Counted from the first letter of the stretch, positions 1 to 9,441 are shown. The stretch: DNA of 64,000 nt from Cryptosporangium arvum DSM 44712 (GCF_000585375.1 NZ_KK073874.1:8467913-8531912), one strand, 5' to 3'. Program-made: numbers and translations. Notes: a model not told the origin generated them from the sequence alone.

Positions 1-1
1 C

Positions 2-643
2 GAGGACAGCGACGGGGACGACTCGAAGCGGTCCACGCGGAGCCGGGCCCAGAAGTACAGCGACGAGGCGCTCGCCGAGCGCTTCAACCGCGAGTACGAG
101 GACGACTCGGACGACGAACCCGAGGACGAGGACGTCGACGAGCCGGAGACCGGCCGGGGCCGCCTCGCCGCCGGCGAAGAGGAAGCCGTCTTCCTCGCCA
201 CCGACGGCAAGCTGCACCTCTTCCGCGACGCCGCCTCGCTCGTCGCGTTCGTGAAATCGCCGGCCGTCCACGACCTACTCGGCGGCGACACCTGGTCCGA
301 ACTGGTCGAGACCATCACCCCCGACCTGGTCGTCCCCGACGACGAGGACCGCTACGAGCTCGACCTGGTCGTCGAGAACCTGCGTGGCGGCCGCGACGTC
401 TGGGAGGGCGACCTCATCGTCGGGGCCGGCGAGCTCGCCCGCGACCTGGCCTACGCGCTCGACCTGACCGAGGTCGACGCCAGCCTCTCGCCCGGCTCCC
501 CGCTCGACGACCTGGACGAGGCCTTGCGCGCGAAGGGCTTCTTCGGCCGCCGGAAGCTCCGCCGCATCGGCGCCGAGCAGGCCGCGCTGGCCTGGCGCAG
601 CGTCATCGGTCGGATCTCGTCGTCGGTCGAGTGGCACGACTGA
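2..643 (+). CDS. Uncharacterised acidic protein, 5'-truncated by the window edge
   Basis: The frame is open from the first bases and stops at 641-643, so this is the C-terminal 213 or so residues of a longer protein. The visible start of the fragment is strongly acidic and probably disordered, with runs such as EDDSDDEPEDEDVDE. It is followed by a compact domain with VFLATDGKLHLF, then ASLVAFV, then a PDDEDRYELDLV stretch. This arrangement resembles an actinobacterial family that databases often label 'primosomal protein' without experimental support. I do not assign a function. Codon use matches the neighbours. The next gene starts only 7 bases downstream, so the two may be co-transcribed. 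Confidence 0.6.
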   Translation, partial: EDSDGDDSKRSTRSRAQKYSDEALAERFNREYEDDSDDEPEDEDVDEPETGRGRLAAGEEEAVFLATDGKLHLFRDAASLVAFVKSPAVHDLLGGDTWSELVETITPDLVVPDDEDRYELDLVVENLRGGRDVWEGDLIVGAGELARDLAYALDLTEVDASLSPGSPLDDLDEALRAKGFFGRRKLRRIGAEQAALAWRSVIGRISSSVEWHD

Positions 644-650
644 CCCCAGC

Positions 651-1235
651 ATGAGCCGGATGGGCCGGGACGCGGAGCTGATCGACGCGGACGATCCGGC
701 GGCCCTCCGCGCGGAGATCGTGCGGAGGGCGTTGCCCGGCGTCGAGGACGTGGTGCCGGGCGCACGGACCGTGCTGGTGCGGTTCCGCCCGGGAACCCGG
801 CCCGATCTGGGCTGGGCCGGGTCCTGGCGTCCGGCGGAAGCCGCTGAGCGGGCCGGACGCGAGGTGGAAATCCCCGTCCACTACGACGGACCCGATCTCG
901 ACGATGTGGCCGCCTACGCCGATCTCACGCCCGGTGACGTCGTGGCCCGGCACTCGGGTGTGGTCTATACGGTCGCGTTCACCGGGTTCGCGCCCGGTTT
1001 TGGATATTTGACCGGTTTGCCGAGTGAGCTGCACGTTCCGCGCCGGAGCTCACCGCGGACCCGGGTGCCGACCGGTGCGGTGGGGTTGGCCGGGGAGTTC
1101 ACCGGCGTGTACCCGCGGCCGTCACCGGGCGGCTGGCAGTTGATCGGGCACACCGAGCGGACGCTGTGGGACCTCGCCACCGACCCGCCCGCGCTGCTCA
1201 CCCCCGGTGACCGCGTGCGGTTCGTGCCGTGCTGA
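651..1235 (+). CDS. pxpB: 5-oxoprolinase subunit B (KipI / allophanate hydrolase subunit 1 family)
   Basis: The 194-residue product has the length and motifs of PxpB/KipI: GFAPGFGYLTGLP about residues 107-119, PRTRVPTG about 130-137, and a Tyr-Pro-Pro-Gly-Gly-Trp segment (YPRPSPGGW) near 154. In characterised bacteria PxpA, PxpB and PxpC together hydrolyse 5-oxoproline (pyroglutamate) to glutamate with ATP. PxpB and PxpC form the cytosolic catalytic complex. The start may be ATG 651 or the in-frame ATG 660, and no strong ribosome binding site separates them. The stop overlaps the pxpC start by 7 bases, suggesting translational coupling. No pxpA (LamB/YcsF) gene is visible in the window. Confidence 0.9.
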   Translation: MSRMGRDAELIDADDPAALRAEIVRRALPGVEDVVPGARTVLVRFRPGTRPDLGWAGSWRPAEAAERAGREVEIPVHYDGPDLDDVAAYADLTPGDVVARHSGVVYTVAFTGFAPGFGYLTGLPSELHVPRRSSPRTRVPTGAVGLAGEFTGVYPRPSPGGWQLIGHTERTLWDLATDPPALLTPGDRVRFVPC

Positions 1236-2146
1236 GCGTTCGCGCGGCCGGGCCGCTGACCACCGTCCAGGATCTGGGCCGGGTCGGCTGGGCACACCTC
1301 GGTGTCCCCCGGTCGGGTGCGCTCGACGTGCCCGCGCTCGCACGGGCGAACACCCTCGTCGGCAACACCGTGTCGGCGGCGGCGCTGGAGATCACGCTCG
1401 GCGGTCTGGTGGCCGCCTTCTCCACCGACGCCGTGGTGGCGCTGACCGGAGCCCGGTGCCCGCTCACCGTGGACGGAGTTCCGGCCGCGCACGCGGCCGC
1501 GGTGGGAGTGCCGGCCGGCGCGGAGCTCCGGGTGGACGCCGCGAGCACGGGGGTACGCGCCTACCTGGCCGTCGCGGGCGGCCTCGCCGCCGAGGAAGTG
1601 CTCGGCAGCCGCAGCACCGACATCCTCTCCGGTCTCGGCCCGCCCCGCCTCCGCGACGGCGACACGCTCCCGATCGGCCACCAGGTTCCGATCCGGGGCC
1701 CGGCCCCGGTGGGTCCGTGGTCCGCGGCCGCGGAACTCGACCTGGACGCCGTCCGAGCCGGGTTCGCGGCCCGGAGCGTCGTCGAGCCGGAGATCGTCGT
1801 CGAGCCGGCGTTGCGGGTGGTTCCCGGCCCCCGGGAGAGCTGGTTCACCGCGGACGCCGTCGAGGCGCTCTACTCGGCGCCATGGACCGTCACGTCCGAG
1901 AGCGACCGGGTCGGCGCCCGGCTCGACGGACCGGCGCTGGACCGCGCGATCACCGGCGAACTCCCGAGCGAGGGCATGGTCGCCGGTGCGCTGCAGGTGC
2001 CGCCGTCCGGCCCGGTGCTGTTCCTCGCCGATCACCCGGTCACCGGCGGGTATCCGGTGATCGGCGTCGTCCATCCGGACGATCTCTGGCTGGCCGCGCA
2101 GGCCGCTCCGGGCACCATGGTTCACTTTCGACGCGACGACATGTGA
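1229..2146 (+). CDS. pxpC: 5-oxoprolinase subunit C (KipA / biotin-dependent carboxyltransferase-like family)
   Basis: A 305-residue protein that starts at GTG 1229 inside the end of pxpB. The N-terminus carries the family signature LTTVQDLGRVGW followed by GVPRSGALD. SDRVGARLDG and PSEGMVAGALQVPPSG appear near the C-terminus, both typical of the AHS2/KipA domain that fills the whole length. With PxpB it should form 5-oxoproline amidohydrolase in the cytosol. Residues 1-300 cover the complete domain, so the gene looks intact. The pair is the most frequent arrangement for this enzyme. The true substrate is an inference from the family. Confidence 0.9.
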   Translation: MLSVRAAGPLTTVQDLGRVGWAHLGVPRSGALDVPALARANTLVGNTVSAAALEITLGGLVAAFSTDAVVALTGARCPLTVDGVPAAHAAAVGVPAGAELRVDAASTGVRAYLAVAGGLAAEEVLGSRSTDILSGLGPPRLRDGDTLPIGHQVPIRGPAPVGPWSAAAELDLDAVRAGFAARSVVEPEIVVEPALRVVPGPRESWFTADAVEALYSAPWTVTSESDRVGARLDGPALDRAITGELPSEGMVAGALQVPPSGPVLFLADHPVTGGYPVIGVVHPDDLWLAAQAAPGTMVHFRRDDM

Positions 2147-2285
2147 GCCGAAGCTCCATTCCGTACGTGAGTCAGCCGAGGAGCCAGGGATTTCACGGCG
2201 CTTCATGGGACTCACGGGCGACACCACGTGGTAAAAGGGCACACTTACGGGTGTCGGGTCCGAAAACGACGGTTACGGAGCAGCG

Positions 2286-2642
2286 ATGCCCACTTTGGCC
2301 AACGGCAAGCTCGCCTATCTCGAGATCCCGGCCGTCGACGTGCGTCAGTCCGCCGACTTCTACAGCCGGGTGTTCGGGTGGGCGCTACGTCGGCGTGGTG
2401 ACGGCGCGCTGGCCTTCGACGACGCGGTGGGCGAGGTGAGCGGCGTCTGGGTGACCGGCCGGCCACCGGCCTCCGAGCCCGGCCTGCTGATCTACATCAT
2501 GGTCGACGACGTCGAGAAGACGATCACGTCGCTGGTGCAGCACGGCGGCGAGCTGATCCAACCGGTGGGAGGCGAGCCGCCGGAGGTCACCGCCCGGTTC
2601 CGCGATCCGGCCGGCAACGTGTTCGGCATCTTCGAGCAGTAA
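2286..2642 (+). CDS. VOC (glyoxalase/bleomycin-resistance fold) family protein
   Basis: The 118-residue product is a single vicinal-oxygen-chelate domain. The start LAYLEIPAVDVRQSADFY, the central ISVDD-like strand (YIMVDDVEKTI) and the ending FRDPAGNVFGIFEQ are characteristic of the small cytosolic VOC proteins common in actinomycetes. The final Glu of GIFEQ is in the position where metal-binding members have a ligand. The substrate cannot be told from sequence. It starts at ATG 2286 after a 139-base gap from pxpC and is probably transcribed on its own. Confidence 0.85.
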   Translation: MPTLANGKLAYLEIPAVDVRQSADFYSRVFGWALRRRGDGALAFDDAVGEVSGVWVTGRPPASEPGLLIYIMVDDVEKTITSLVQHGGELIQPVGGEPPEVTARFRDPAGNVFGIFEQ

Positions 2643-2740
2643 CCCTGAGACGAGAGGTCAGGGCGAGTCCCGATGGTGGCGACGCGGATCGGGGCGCACC
2701 GTTGATATCGACCCAGTCGAGCAAACGAAAGGTGCTCCCG

Positions 2741-2938
2741 ATGTCCTCGGTGTCCTACGGCCGTCGCCTCGCCCGCCCGCGCAACGACCGGTGGATCGCC
2801 GGTGTCTGTGCGGCCATCGGCCGACGCTTCGGTCTCTCCGCGAACACCGTCCGCCTGCTCTTCGTGCTGTCGTGCCTGCTTCCCGGCCCGCAGTTCCTGA
2901 TCTACCTGATCGCCTGGTTCATGATCCCGGGCGAGTGA
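2741..2938 (+). CDS. Short PspC-domain membrane protein
   Basis: A 65-residue protein consisting of little more than one PspC domain: RIAGVCAAIGRRFGLS-type motif (WIAGVCAAIGRRFG), then NTVRLLFVLSCLLPG, then a hydrophobic stretch ending IAWFMIPGE. It is predicted to be a small inner-membrane protein. In other bacteria PspC takes part in the phage-shock envelope stress response, but stand-alone mini-PspC proteins of actinomycetes are not well characterised. I place the start at ATG 2741 because AAAGG at 2728-2732 sits 8 bases upstream. An upstream in-frame start at 2702 exists but lacks this support. Confidence 0.8.
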   Translation: MSSVSYGRRLARPRNDRWIAGVCAAIGRRFGLSANTVRLLFVLSCLLPGPQFLIYLIAWFMIPGE

Positions 2939-2955
2939 CCGTCAGCGGACGACCC

Positions 2956-3933
2956 TCACCGGATGACGAGGTCGGCGACGATCGCGCGGTGGTCGGAACC
3001 CGCGATCGTGTAGGCGTCGAACCGGGACGCGTCGGCGCGGGAGTCGACGAGCACGTGGTCGAGCGTCACCGGTGGCGCTTTGGTCCCGTTCATCGGCCAG
3101 GTCGGTACGAGCCCCTTACCGACCTGGGCCGCCGCGTCCACGTAGCCGGTGTCGACGAGCGTGCGGAACGGCGAATGGTCGAGCGAGGCGTTGAAGTCGC
3201 CGGCCATCACCCGCACCGGGCCGACCTTCGACGCCGACGGCAGCCGCGAGAGGTCCCTGACCCAGCGTGCGGGCGACCCGAACTCGGCGGCCTGGAAGAT
3301 CGGCGGGCGCGGGTGCGCGCTCACCACCTCGTACACCCGGCCGTCGGAGACCCGCAGCTGCGCGGCCGTCTGGTCGAACCCCGACTTCGGGTCGACGGTG
3401 CGGTTGTCGGTGAGCGGGTAGCGCGCCCAAATCCCGGTGCCGGACGCGCCGGGCAGCGCCCGCAGCGCCGAGTACGGGAACAGCCGCAGCGCCGCGAACT
3501 CGGCCGCCCACTCCGGCGTCAGCTCCTGCACGGTCAGCACGTCCGGCTTCTCCCGCCGGATCAGCGCAGCCAGTTCGGGCACCGAGCCGGCCCCGATCTT
3601 CGTGTTGAACGCCATCACCCGCAGCCGATCACCGTCGGACGGCGCGCCCGACGGGATCGCCCGCGGCACCACGAACGCGCCGAACACCGCCACGACGACA
3701 CCGGCCACCACCGCGGCACGCCAGCGCCGGGTGACGAGCGCGGCCACCAGCGGCACGAGCGAGACCGCGGCGACGTACGGCGTGAACGAGACCAGCTGCG
3801 CGAACGGCGTCCGGTGGTCGTAGCCGGCGGCCCGGACCAGCAGCCACGCCACCAGCCCGGCCACCGTCAGCCACAGGGCCGTGCCGAACGCCCGCACCGC
3901 GGGCCGGCGGGCCACCCCCGCCGGAGCGGTCAT
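2956..3933 (-). CDS. Membrane-anchored endonuclease/exonuclease/phosphatase-family protein
   Basis: A 325-residue protein with about three N-terminal membrane segments (residues 16-40, 46-66 and 71-90) followed by an EEP domain. The metal and catalytic motifs are visible in order: [37 protein letters not shown] and the terminal [11 protein letters not shown]. The family includes phosphodiesterases and sphingomyelinase-like enzymes. Actinobacterial members with this architecture are usually of unknown substrate, probably acting outside the membrane. Its start overlaps the end of the adenosine deaminase gene by 4 bases, so the two are co-transcribed, with Add first. Confidence 0.85.
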   Translation of the reverse strand: MTAPAGVARRPAVRAFGTALWLTVAGLVAWLLVRAAGYDHRTPFAQLVSFTPYVAAVSLVPLVAALVTRRWRAAVVAGVVVAVFGAFVVPRAIPSGAPSDGDRLRVMAFNTKIGAGSVPELAALIRREKPDVLTVQELTPEWAAEFAALRLFPYSALRALPGASGTGIWARYPLTDNRTVDPKSGFDQTAAQLRVSDGRVYEVVSAHPRPPIFQAAEFGSPARWVRDLSRLPSASKVGPVRVMAGDFNASLDHSPFRTLVDTGYVDAAAQVGKGLVPTWPMNGTKAPPVTLDHVLVDSRADASRFDAYTIAGSDHRAIVADLVIR

Positions 3934-5027
3934 GCGGAGAGCAGCCGCTCGTAGCCGGGTTTGATGACGTCCTCGATCAGCCGCAGCCGCTCGTCGAACG
4001 GCAGGAACGCGCTCTTCATCGCGTTGACCGTGAACCAGCGCAGGTCCGCCCAGCCGTAACCGAACGCCTCCGACAGCAGCGCGAACTCCTTCGACATCGA
4101 CGTGCCGCTCATCAAGCGGTTGTCGGTGTTGACCGTGACCCGGAACCGCAGGTCACGCAGGAGCCCGATCGGGTGCTCGGCGATGGACGCCGCCGCACCC
4201 GTCTGCACGTTCGACGACGGGCACATCTCCAGCGGGATGCGCTTGTCGCGCACGTACGCCGCCAGCCGTCCCAGCCGGGCTTCGCTCGGCTCCGAATCGC
4301 CCGGCTCGATGTCGTCCACGATCCGCACGCCGTGCCCCAGCCGGTCGGCACCGCACCACTGCAGCGCCTCCCAGATGCTCGGCAGGCCGAACGCCTCACC
4401 GGCGTGGATCGTGAAGTGCCCGTTCTCACGCTTGATGTACTGGAACGCGTCCAGGTGGCGGGTGGGCGGGAACCCGGCCTCGGCGCCCGCGATGTCGAAC
4501 CCGGCGACGCCGGCGTCCCGGTAGGCCACGGCCAGCTCCGCGATCTCGCGCGAGCGCGCGGCGTGACGCATCGCGGTGAGCAGCGTGCCCATCCGGATCG
4601 AGTGCCCCTCGGCCGCGGCCTCGGCGGCACCGGCCTCGAAACCGTGCAGGACGCTGTCGACGACCTCGGTGAGCGCGAGCCCCTGCTCGATGTGCAGCTC
4701 CGGCGCGAAGCGCACCTCGGCGTAGACCACGCCGTCGAGCGCGAGGTCGTAGGCGCACTCGGCGGCGACGCGGGTCAGCGCGTCCTTCGTCTGCATGACG
4801 CCGACGGTGTGACGGAAAGTCTCCAGGTACCGCACCAGGGAGCCGGAGTCGGCCTGCACGCGGAACCACTCGCCGAGCTCGTCGACGTCGGTGGTGGGCA
4901 GGTCGCGGTACCCGGTCTCGGCGGCCAGCTCGACGACGGTGCGTGGCCGGAGCCCGCCGTCGAGGTGATCGTGCAGCAGAACCTTCGGGGCCCGAACGAT
5001 GTCGGGGTAGGCCAACGGATCACTCAT
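3930..5027 (-). CDS. add: Adenosine deaminase
   Basis: A 365-residue cytosolic enzyme that deaminates adenosine and deoxyadenosine to (deoxy)inosine. The zinc and catalytic motifs are all present: [10 protein letters not shown] near the N-terminus, [10 protein letters not shown] (zinc His and nearby catalytic Glu) near residue 210, HGVRI near 240, SSNVQTG near 280 and [12 protein letters not shown] near 305. Length is typical of the actinobacterial Add group. It is first in a two-gene unit with the EEP protein. It belongs functionally with the nucleoside transport and salvage operon at 9.5-18 kb, although it lies apart from it. Confidence 0.95.
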   Translation of the reverse strand: MSDPLAYPDIVRAPKVLLHDHLDGGLRPRTVVELAAETGYRDLPTTDVDELGEWFRVQADSGSLVRYLETFRHTVGVMQTKDALTRVAAECAYDLALDGVVYAEVRFAPELHIEQGLALTEVVDSVLHGFEAGAAEAAAEGHSIRMGTLLTAMRHAARSREIAELAVAYRDAGVAGFDIAGAEAGFPPTRHLDAFQYIKRENGHFTIHAGEAFGLPSIWEALQWCGADRLGHGVRIVDDIEPGDSEPSEARLGRLAAYVRDKRIPLEMCPSSNVQTGAAASIAEHPIGLLRDLRFRVTVNTDNRLMSGTSMSKEFALLSEAFGYGWADLRWFTVNAMKSAFLPFDERLRLIEDVIKPGYERLLSA

Positions 5028-5099
5028 GCCCGCAGAGGCTATCCCAGTCCGACATCGGGATTTTCATCGCATTGACCAGCAACGATGTCGTTGTGGGTT

Positions 5100-5146
5100 T
5101 GTTGCGCAACACACCGTAGGAGTTCACCCCGCCGATACCTAGGTAT
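5100..5146. promoter_or_regulatory. Two 12-bp palindromes upstream of the MMPL transporter gene
   Basis: The 239-base gap between add (minus) and the MMPL gene (plus) holds two perfect 12-bp palindromes, TGTTGCGCAACA at 5100-5111 and ATACCTAGGTAT at 5135-5146. They lie between the two divergent starts and about 120-165 bases before the MMPL start. They could be operators for a dimeric regulator controlling either gene. No regulator gene is next to them, so this is only a suggestion. Confidence 0.3.
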
Positions 5147-5266
5147 TAGGGGTCGCCCCAGGGGCGAATCAGGGGCGGTACCTGATGCCGATGCCAGGCC
5201 TACTCGGAGAAGGTGAGCCCCGTCATCGCGCCCGACGGGGGTGCGGGCGCACGGAGGGGTACACAG

Positions 5267-7495
5267 ATGTTCGGTCGATTGAGCCGATTCTGTTTCCGGC
5301 ACCGCTTGCTAGTGGTGGCCGTGTGGGTCGTGGCGATCGCCGGTGGTGTCTTCGCCAGCGGCCCGGTGTTCGATTCCCTGGACAAGAAGTCGAACGACGT
5401 GAAGTTCGAGTCGGTCACCGGTGACGACGTCCTCGATGCCGCTCAGACCGAGGGCGGTTCGGTCATCGCGGTGATCGACCGCGTCGACCCGGACGCCGCG
5501 GCGACCAGAACCGCTGTCGACGCCGCCGCGGCCGACCTGCGGAGCGAGGCCGGCGTGGTCGGGGTCGACACCCCGTACTCGGCCGGGCCCGCGCTGGTGT
5601 CCCAGGACAAGCGCGCGCTGATGATCGTCGTCCACTACGAGAAAGACCTCGCCGACGACGTCGAGGACAGCTCGGTGGAGGCGGCGCAGAAGCGGCTCGA
5701 CGCGATCGATCTCCCGGGCGCGAAGATCGAGCTCGGCGGCGACCAACTGCTGGGCCGTGAGATCAACGGCGCGGTGCAGAACGACCTGTCGACGGCCGAG
5801 ATGGTCTCGCTGCCGCTGACCCTGCTGTTCATGGTGCTCGTGTTCGGCGGGTTCATCGCCGCCGGGCTGCCGGTGCTCGGCGCGGTCGCGTCGGTGGCGA
5901 CCGCGATGGTGACGCTATGGGGCTTCTCGAAGTTCGTCGGGTTGGGCAGCGACACGGTCACCGTCGTCACGCTGCTCGGGCTCGGGCTCTCGATCGACTA
6001 CGGGCTGCTCGTCGTCTCCCGCTACCGCGAGGAGCTGGCCGTCCTGGTGGCCGCGGCCGGCCCGGAGCTGATGCCGAAGAAGGTGCGGGTCGGCAAACCG
6101 ATCCTCCCGCTCGCGCTGCGCGAGGAGGCCGTGCGCCGCGCCGGAGCGACCTCCGGGCGGACGGTCGCGTTCTCCGCGCTCACGGTCGTGGCGTCGTTCG
6201 CCGGGCTGGTCGTCGTCCAGATGCCGTTCCTGCAGGCCATCGGTGCGGCCGGTATCTCGATCGCGCTGGTCACGATGCTCACCGCGGTCACGCTGATCCC
6301 GGCGCTCCTGCGCCTGGTCGGCCGCCGGATCACGCCGGCGGGGACCAAGCGGTTCCGGAAGGCGCGTCACGTGGACCCGAACCGAGGGCTGTTCGCCGGG
6401 ATCGCCCGCGGTGTTCAGCGGCGTCCGGTCGTGGTGCTCCTCGGCTCGCTCGCGGTGCTGCTCGTCGCCGCGGTCCCGGTGCTGTCCACGACGATCAGTT
6501 CGCCGGGGATCGGCGAGATCCCGACGTCGATCGAGTCGCGCCGGGTGCTGGACACGCTGGACAACCGGTTCGGTCGCCAGGAGGCGCCGGCGATCTCGGT
6601 GGTGGCGCGGACGGACGCCGCCGACCTCGACCGGTGGGCCGCGGGCTTCACCGACGACCCCGAGGTCCGTCGGATCGGCGCCGCCGAGCAGGTGCGACCG
6701 GGCACGTCGGTGGTCGCGATCGACGTCAGGGGCGACGCCAACGGCTCCGAGGCGCGCGAACTCGTCGAACGGTTGCGTGCCGACCGCCCGGACGGCGGCG
6801 AGTCCTGGGTGACCGGCCAGGCCGCGTTCTTCCACGACGAACTGACGCTCTACAAGCGGGACCTGCCGCTCGCCGCCGGCGTCATCGCGATCGCGATGTT
6901 CGTGCTCCTGTTCCTGATGACCGGTTCGGTGGTCGTGCCGATCAAGGCGCTGCTGATGAACCTGGTCTCGATGGGCGCGACGTTCGGCGCGATGGTCGCG
7001 GCGTTCAAGTGGGGATGGGGCGCCGGTCCGCTGGACCTGCTGGTCAACCCCGGTCTCGACCCCGCCGTGCTGATGGTGATCTTCGTGTTCGCGTTCGGGC
7101 TCTCGATGGACTACGAGACGTTCCTCCTGGCCCGGGTGAAAGAGGAGTACGACAAGGGGCTGTCGAACGACGCGGCGGTGCGGACGGGACTGCAGCGCAC
7201 CGGGCGGATCATCACGTCGGCGGCGATCGCGATGGTGATCGTGTTCTCCTGCTTCGTGCTGGGTGACATCGGCACCGTCGAGCAGATCGGCTTCGGGCTG
7301 GTGGTGGCGGTGCTCGTCGACGCGACGATCGTCCGCTGCCTGCTGGTGCCGGCCACGATGACGCTGCTCGGCCGGGCGAACTGGTGGGCACCGCGTCCGC
7401 TGAAGCGGGTGTACGACCGGTTCGGCCTCAAGGAGGCCCCCTCGGCGCCGGAGCCGGTGTCCACTCCGGAGAAATCGGTTCTGGCCTCCAAATAG
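5267..7495 (+). CDS. MMPL/RND-superfamily membrane transporter
   Basis: A 742-residue integral membrane protein with two repeats of the MMPL fold. Each half has one N-terminal membrane helix, an extracytoplasmic loop and a cluster of five helices. The proton-relay signature appears in both halves: GLSIDYGLLVVSRYREE about residue 250 and GLSMDYETFLLARVKEE about 620. Family members export lipids, glycolipids or small hydrophobic molecules using the proton gradient, and the substrate here is unknown. ATG 5267 is chosen because GGAGGGG at 5253-5259 lies 7 bases upstream. An earlier in-frame start at 5213 would put 18 non-conserved residues before the first helix. Confidence 0.92.
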   Translation: MFGRLSRFCFRHRLLVVAVWVVAIAGGVFASGPVFDSLDKKSNDVKFESVTGDDVLDAAQTEGGSVIAVIDRVDPDAAATRTAVDAAAADLRSEAGVVGVDTPYSAGPALVSQDKRALMIVVHYEKDLADDVEDSSVEAAQKRLDAIDLPGAKIELGGDQLLGREINGAVQNDLSTAEMVSLPLTLLFMVLVFGGFIAAGLPVLGAVASVATAMVTLWGFSKFVGLGSDTVTVVTLLGLGLSIDYGLLVVSRYREELAVLVAAAGPELMPKKVRVGKPILPLALREEAVRRAGATSGRTVAFSALTVVASFAGLVVVQMPFLQAIGAAGISIALVTMLTAVTLIPALLRLVGRRITPAGTKRFRKARHVDPNRGLFAGIARGVQRRPVVVLLGSLAVLLVAAVPVLSTTISSPGIGEIPTSIESRRVLDTLDNRFGRQEAPAISVVARTDAADLDRWAAGFTDDPEVRRIGAAEQVRPGTSVVAIDVRGDANGSEARELVERLRADRPDGGESWVTGQAAFFHDELTLYKRDLPLAAGVIAIAMFVLLFLMTGSVVVPIKALLMNLVSMGATFGAMVAAFKWGWGAGPLDLLVNPGLDPAVLMVIFVFAFGLSMDYETFLLARVKEEYDKGLSNDAAVRTGLQRTGRIITSAAIAMVIVFSCFVLGDIGTVEQIGFGLVVAVLVDATIVRCLLVPATMTLLGRANWWAPRPLKRVYDRFGLKEAPSAPEPVSTPEKSVLASK

Positions 7496-7501
7496 GGGCA
7501 T

Positions 7502-7539
7502 GAACTCCTGGGTCGGCTCGTCAGTCGACCCAGGAGTTC
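7502..7539 (+). terminator. Hairpin after the MMPL gene
   Basis: A perfect 14-bp stem (7502-7515 with 7526-7539, arm GAACTCCTGGGTCG) around a 10-base loop begins 6 bases after the MMPL stop codon. There is no T tract, as is common for actinobacterial terminators. Confidence 0.7.
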
Positions 7540-7606
7540 GACCGTTCGGCGCGAATCGGGTTAACGGTCCTGCACGGAGAGTCCCGCCCAGGGCAGGATG
7601 TGCCGG

Positions 7607-8320
7607 GTGACAACGTCGACGTACGATCTCCCCGCCGCCGTCGCGAACGTCCCCCTGGCTCAGGATCGGCTCGCCAACACGGTCAGCACGCTCACCGACG
7701 CCGAGATCCGGGAGCCTTCGGTGCTCCCCGGCTGGACCAGGGGACACGTCATCGCCCATCTGGCGCGCAGCGCCGAGGCGATGATCCGGCTCGTCGACGG
7801 CGTGCTGACCCAGCGGCCGGCCCAGGCCTACCCGGGTGGCCCGGCCGGCCGGGAGGCCGAGATCGAGCTCGGTGCCCGCAGCAGCGCGGACGAGCTGGCC
7901 GACGAGGTCTACTCGACGAACATCGCGATCGTGCACGCGTTCGCCCGGATGACCACGCCCACCTGGGGCCGTCAGGTGCAGTTCCCGAGCGGCTCGTTCC
8001 CGGCGTCCCGGTGCGCGTGGGGCCGCTGGCGCGAGGTCGAGATCCACCATGTCGACTTGGGCCTCGACGTCTACACGATCGAGTCGTGGCCGGAGGAGTT
8101 CGTCTCCTGCCACCTGCCGCACGAGCTGGCGAAGCTGCCGAACCGGCTGGCGCCCGGCACGGCCGTGCAGGTGGGGCCGAGCCGGTTCGGCTCCGGCGAG
8201 GTCGTCGCGTCGATCGACGGCCCGGACGAGGCGATCCTGGCCTGGCTGTTCGGCCGCGTCGGCCTGGCCGCACCGTCCCTGACGATCACCGGCTCGGTGG
8301 AACTTCCCCCGTGGAGCTAG
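7607..8320 (+). CDS. Maleylpyruvate isomerase family, mycothiol-dependent enzyme
   Basis: A protein of about 237 residues with the DinB-like N-terminal helical bundle (MDMPI_N) and a C-terminal MDMPI domain. The presumed metal ligands are in RGHVIAHLARSAE near residue 45 and WREVEIHHVDLGL near 145. The characterised founder isomerises maleylpyruvate to fumarylpyruvate using mycothiol, but most family members have unassigned substrates. GTG 7607 is preferred because GGGCAGG at 7591-7597 is well spaced from it. An in-frame ATG at 7598 abuts that site. The 3' end overlaps the convergent lipoprotein gene by 4 bases. Confidence 0.85.
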   Translation: MTTSTYDLPAAVANVPLAQDRLANTVSTLTDAEIREPSVLPGWTRGHVIAHLARSAEAMIRLVDGVLTQRPAQAYPGGPAGREAEIELGARSSADELADEVYSTNIAIVHAFARMTTPTWGRQVQFPSGSFPASRCAWGRWREVEIHHVDLGLDVYTIESWPEEFVSCHLPHELAKLPNRLAPGTAVQVGPSRFGSGEVVASIDGPDEAILAWLFGRVGLAAPSLTITGSVELPPWS

Positions 8321-9441
8321 GCCTTGGGCAGCGGTGACCAGGTCTTGCCGTCGGCGCTCACCCAGCTGCCCTTGGGCCCGTAGACGAGCACCCGGGCTCC
8401 CAGGTCGTAGACGGCGCCGCTCACCTGGGTGACCGGCGTCAGCTCGCCGCCGGGCGACACCACGGCGACCCGGCCCTCGGACGCGATCACCGCGTCGCCG
8501 GAGTCGGTGACCGCGACGCCGCTGCCGGTGTTGACGCGGTACTCCTCCGGCAGCTTGACGCTGTCGAACGAACTCCCGGAGTTCGTGCTGTGGAGCAACG
8601 ACTGGCGGGTGCGGCGGGTGTTCTCGGACGGCGCCGTGCCCCCGGTGCCCCCGGAGACGTCGGGGTCGGCGAGTGAGAGCGCCCACGCCACCTCACCGGC
8701 GCCCGCGAGGTCGACCGAGGACGCCGACGGCGCGGGCACCCGGTTGACCGTCCAGTTCCGGCCCTCGTTGCGGCTCACCGCCAGCACGATGCGCCCGACG
8801 CCGTCGCGACCCTGGATCCAGAGCGAGCCCTCGGCCACGCGCGTGGCGCTGATCGTCTCGGTGAGCTGGGGCGGCGGCGGGCCGAACGACTTCGAGGAAC
8901 CGTTGGGGCCGATCACCCGGAGGAACGGTTCGGCGCAGTCGACGTCCTGAGAGCACCAGCCGACGAGCGCCGAGTTGGCCGGCACCACCTTCGTGACGCC
9001 GAGCGGCTGCGCGCTGTGCGCCGGCCAAGTCTTGCCGTCGGTGGTGAGTCGGGCCGGGCGGTCGGCGTCGACCTGGATCTCGGTGACGACCTGCCCGCCC
9101 GGAAGCACCACGGCGTACGCGTCGTCGAGCGGCGTGCTCGTCACCGGGTCACCCGGCACTGTGGACGCCACCCAGCTCCGACCTCCGTCGGAGGTCCGAA
9201 GTAGCTGGTAGGAGCAGCTGTCCGCGCCGCAGTGGGCCCGGACCAGCGCGCCGTCGTCGGCGTCGAGGAACCGGCCACCGATCGGCAGCCCGTCGTAGGC
9301 CACCAGGCTGGAGCTCAGCGTGTCGTCGTTGCCGGTCGGCGACGCGGTGCTCTCGCTGTCGGCGGCGGAACGGTCACCACAGGCGCCCAGCAGGAGCGTG
9401 GTGGCGGCGAGTAAAGCCAGGAACGCGTGGCGCTCCGTCAC
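8317..9441 (-). CDS. Secreted lipoprotein with BNR/Asp-box repeats
   Basis: A 374-residue protein beginning at GTG 9441, with GGAGGG 8 bases upstream. The N-terminus is a lipoprotein signal: a hydrophobic stretch LALLAATTLLLGAC with the lipidated Cys at about residue 21, then a Ser/Thr/Asp-rich linker. The rest is a probable beta-propeller with Asp-box-like repeats, for example TSDGGRSW near residue 88 and RNEGRNW near 231, as in sialidases and photosystem-assembly-like folds. No catalytic residues are recognisable, so it is more likely a binding or scaffold protein on the outer face of the membrane. Confidence 0.8.
   Translation of the reverse strand: MTERHAFLALLAATTLLLGACGDRSAADSESTASPTGNDDTLSSSLVAYDGLPIGGRFLDADDGALVRAHCGADSCSYQLLRTSDGGRSWVASTVPGDPVTSTPLDDAYAVVLPGGQVVTEIQVDADRPARLTTDGKTWPAHSAQPLGVTKVVPANSALVGWCSQDVDCAEPFLRVIGPNGSSKSFGPPPPQLTETISATRVAEGSLWIQGRDGVGRIVLAVSRNEGRNWTVNRVPAPSASSVDLAGAGEVAWALSLADPDVSGGTGGTAPSENTRRTRQSLLHSTNSGSSFDSVKLPEEYRVNTGSGVAVTDSGDAVIASEGRVAVVSPGGELTPVTQVSGAVYDLGARVLVYGPKGSWVSADGKTWSPLPKA

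Noticed and set aside
5915-8686. Very long minus-strand frame opposite the MMPL gene and its neighbour
   Set aside because: It is an antisense shadow of the MMPL and isomerase-like genes. Its protein is Arg/His/Asp-rich low complexity with no domain.
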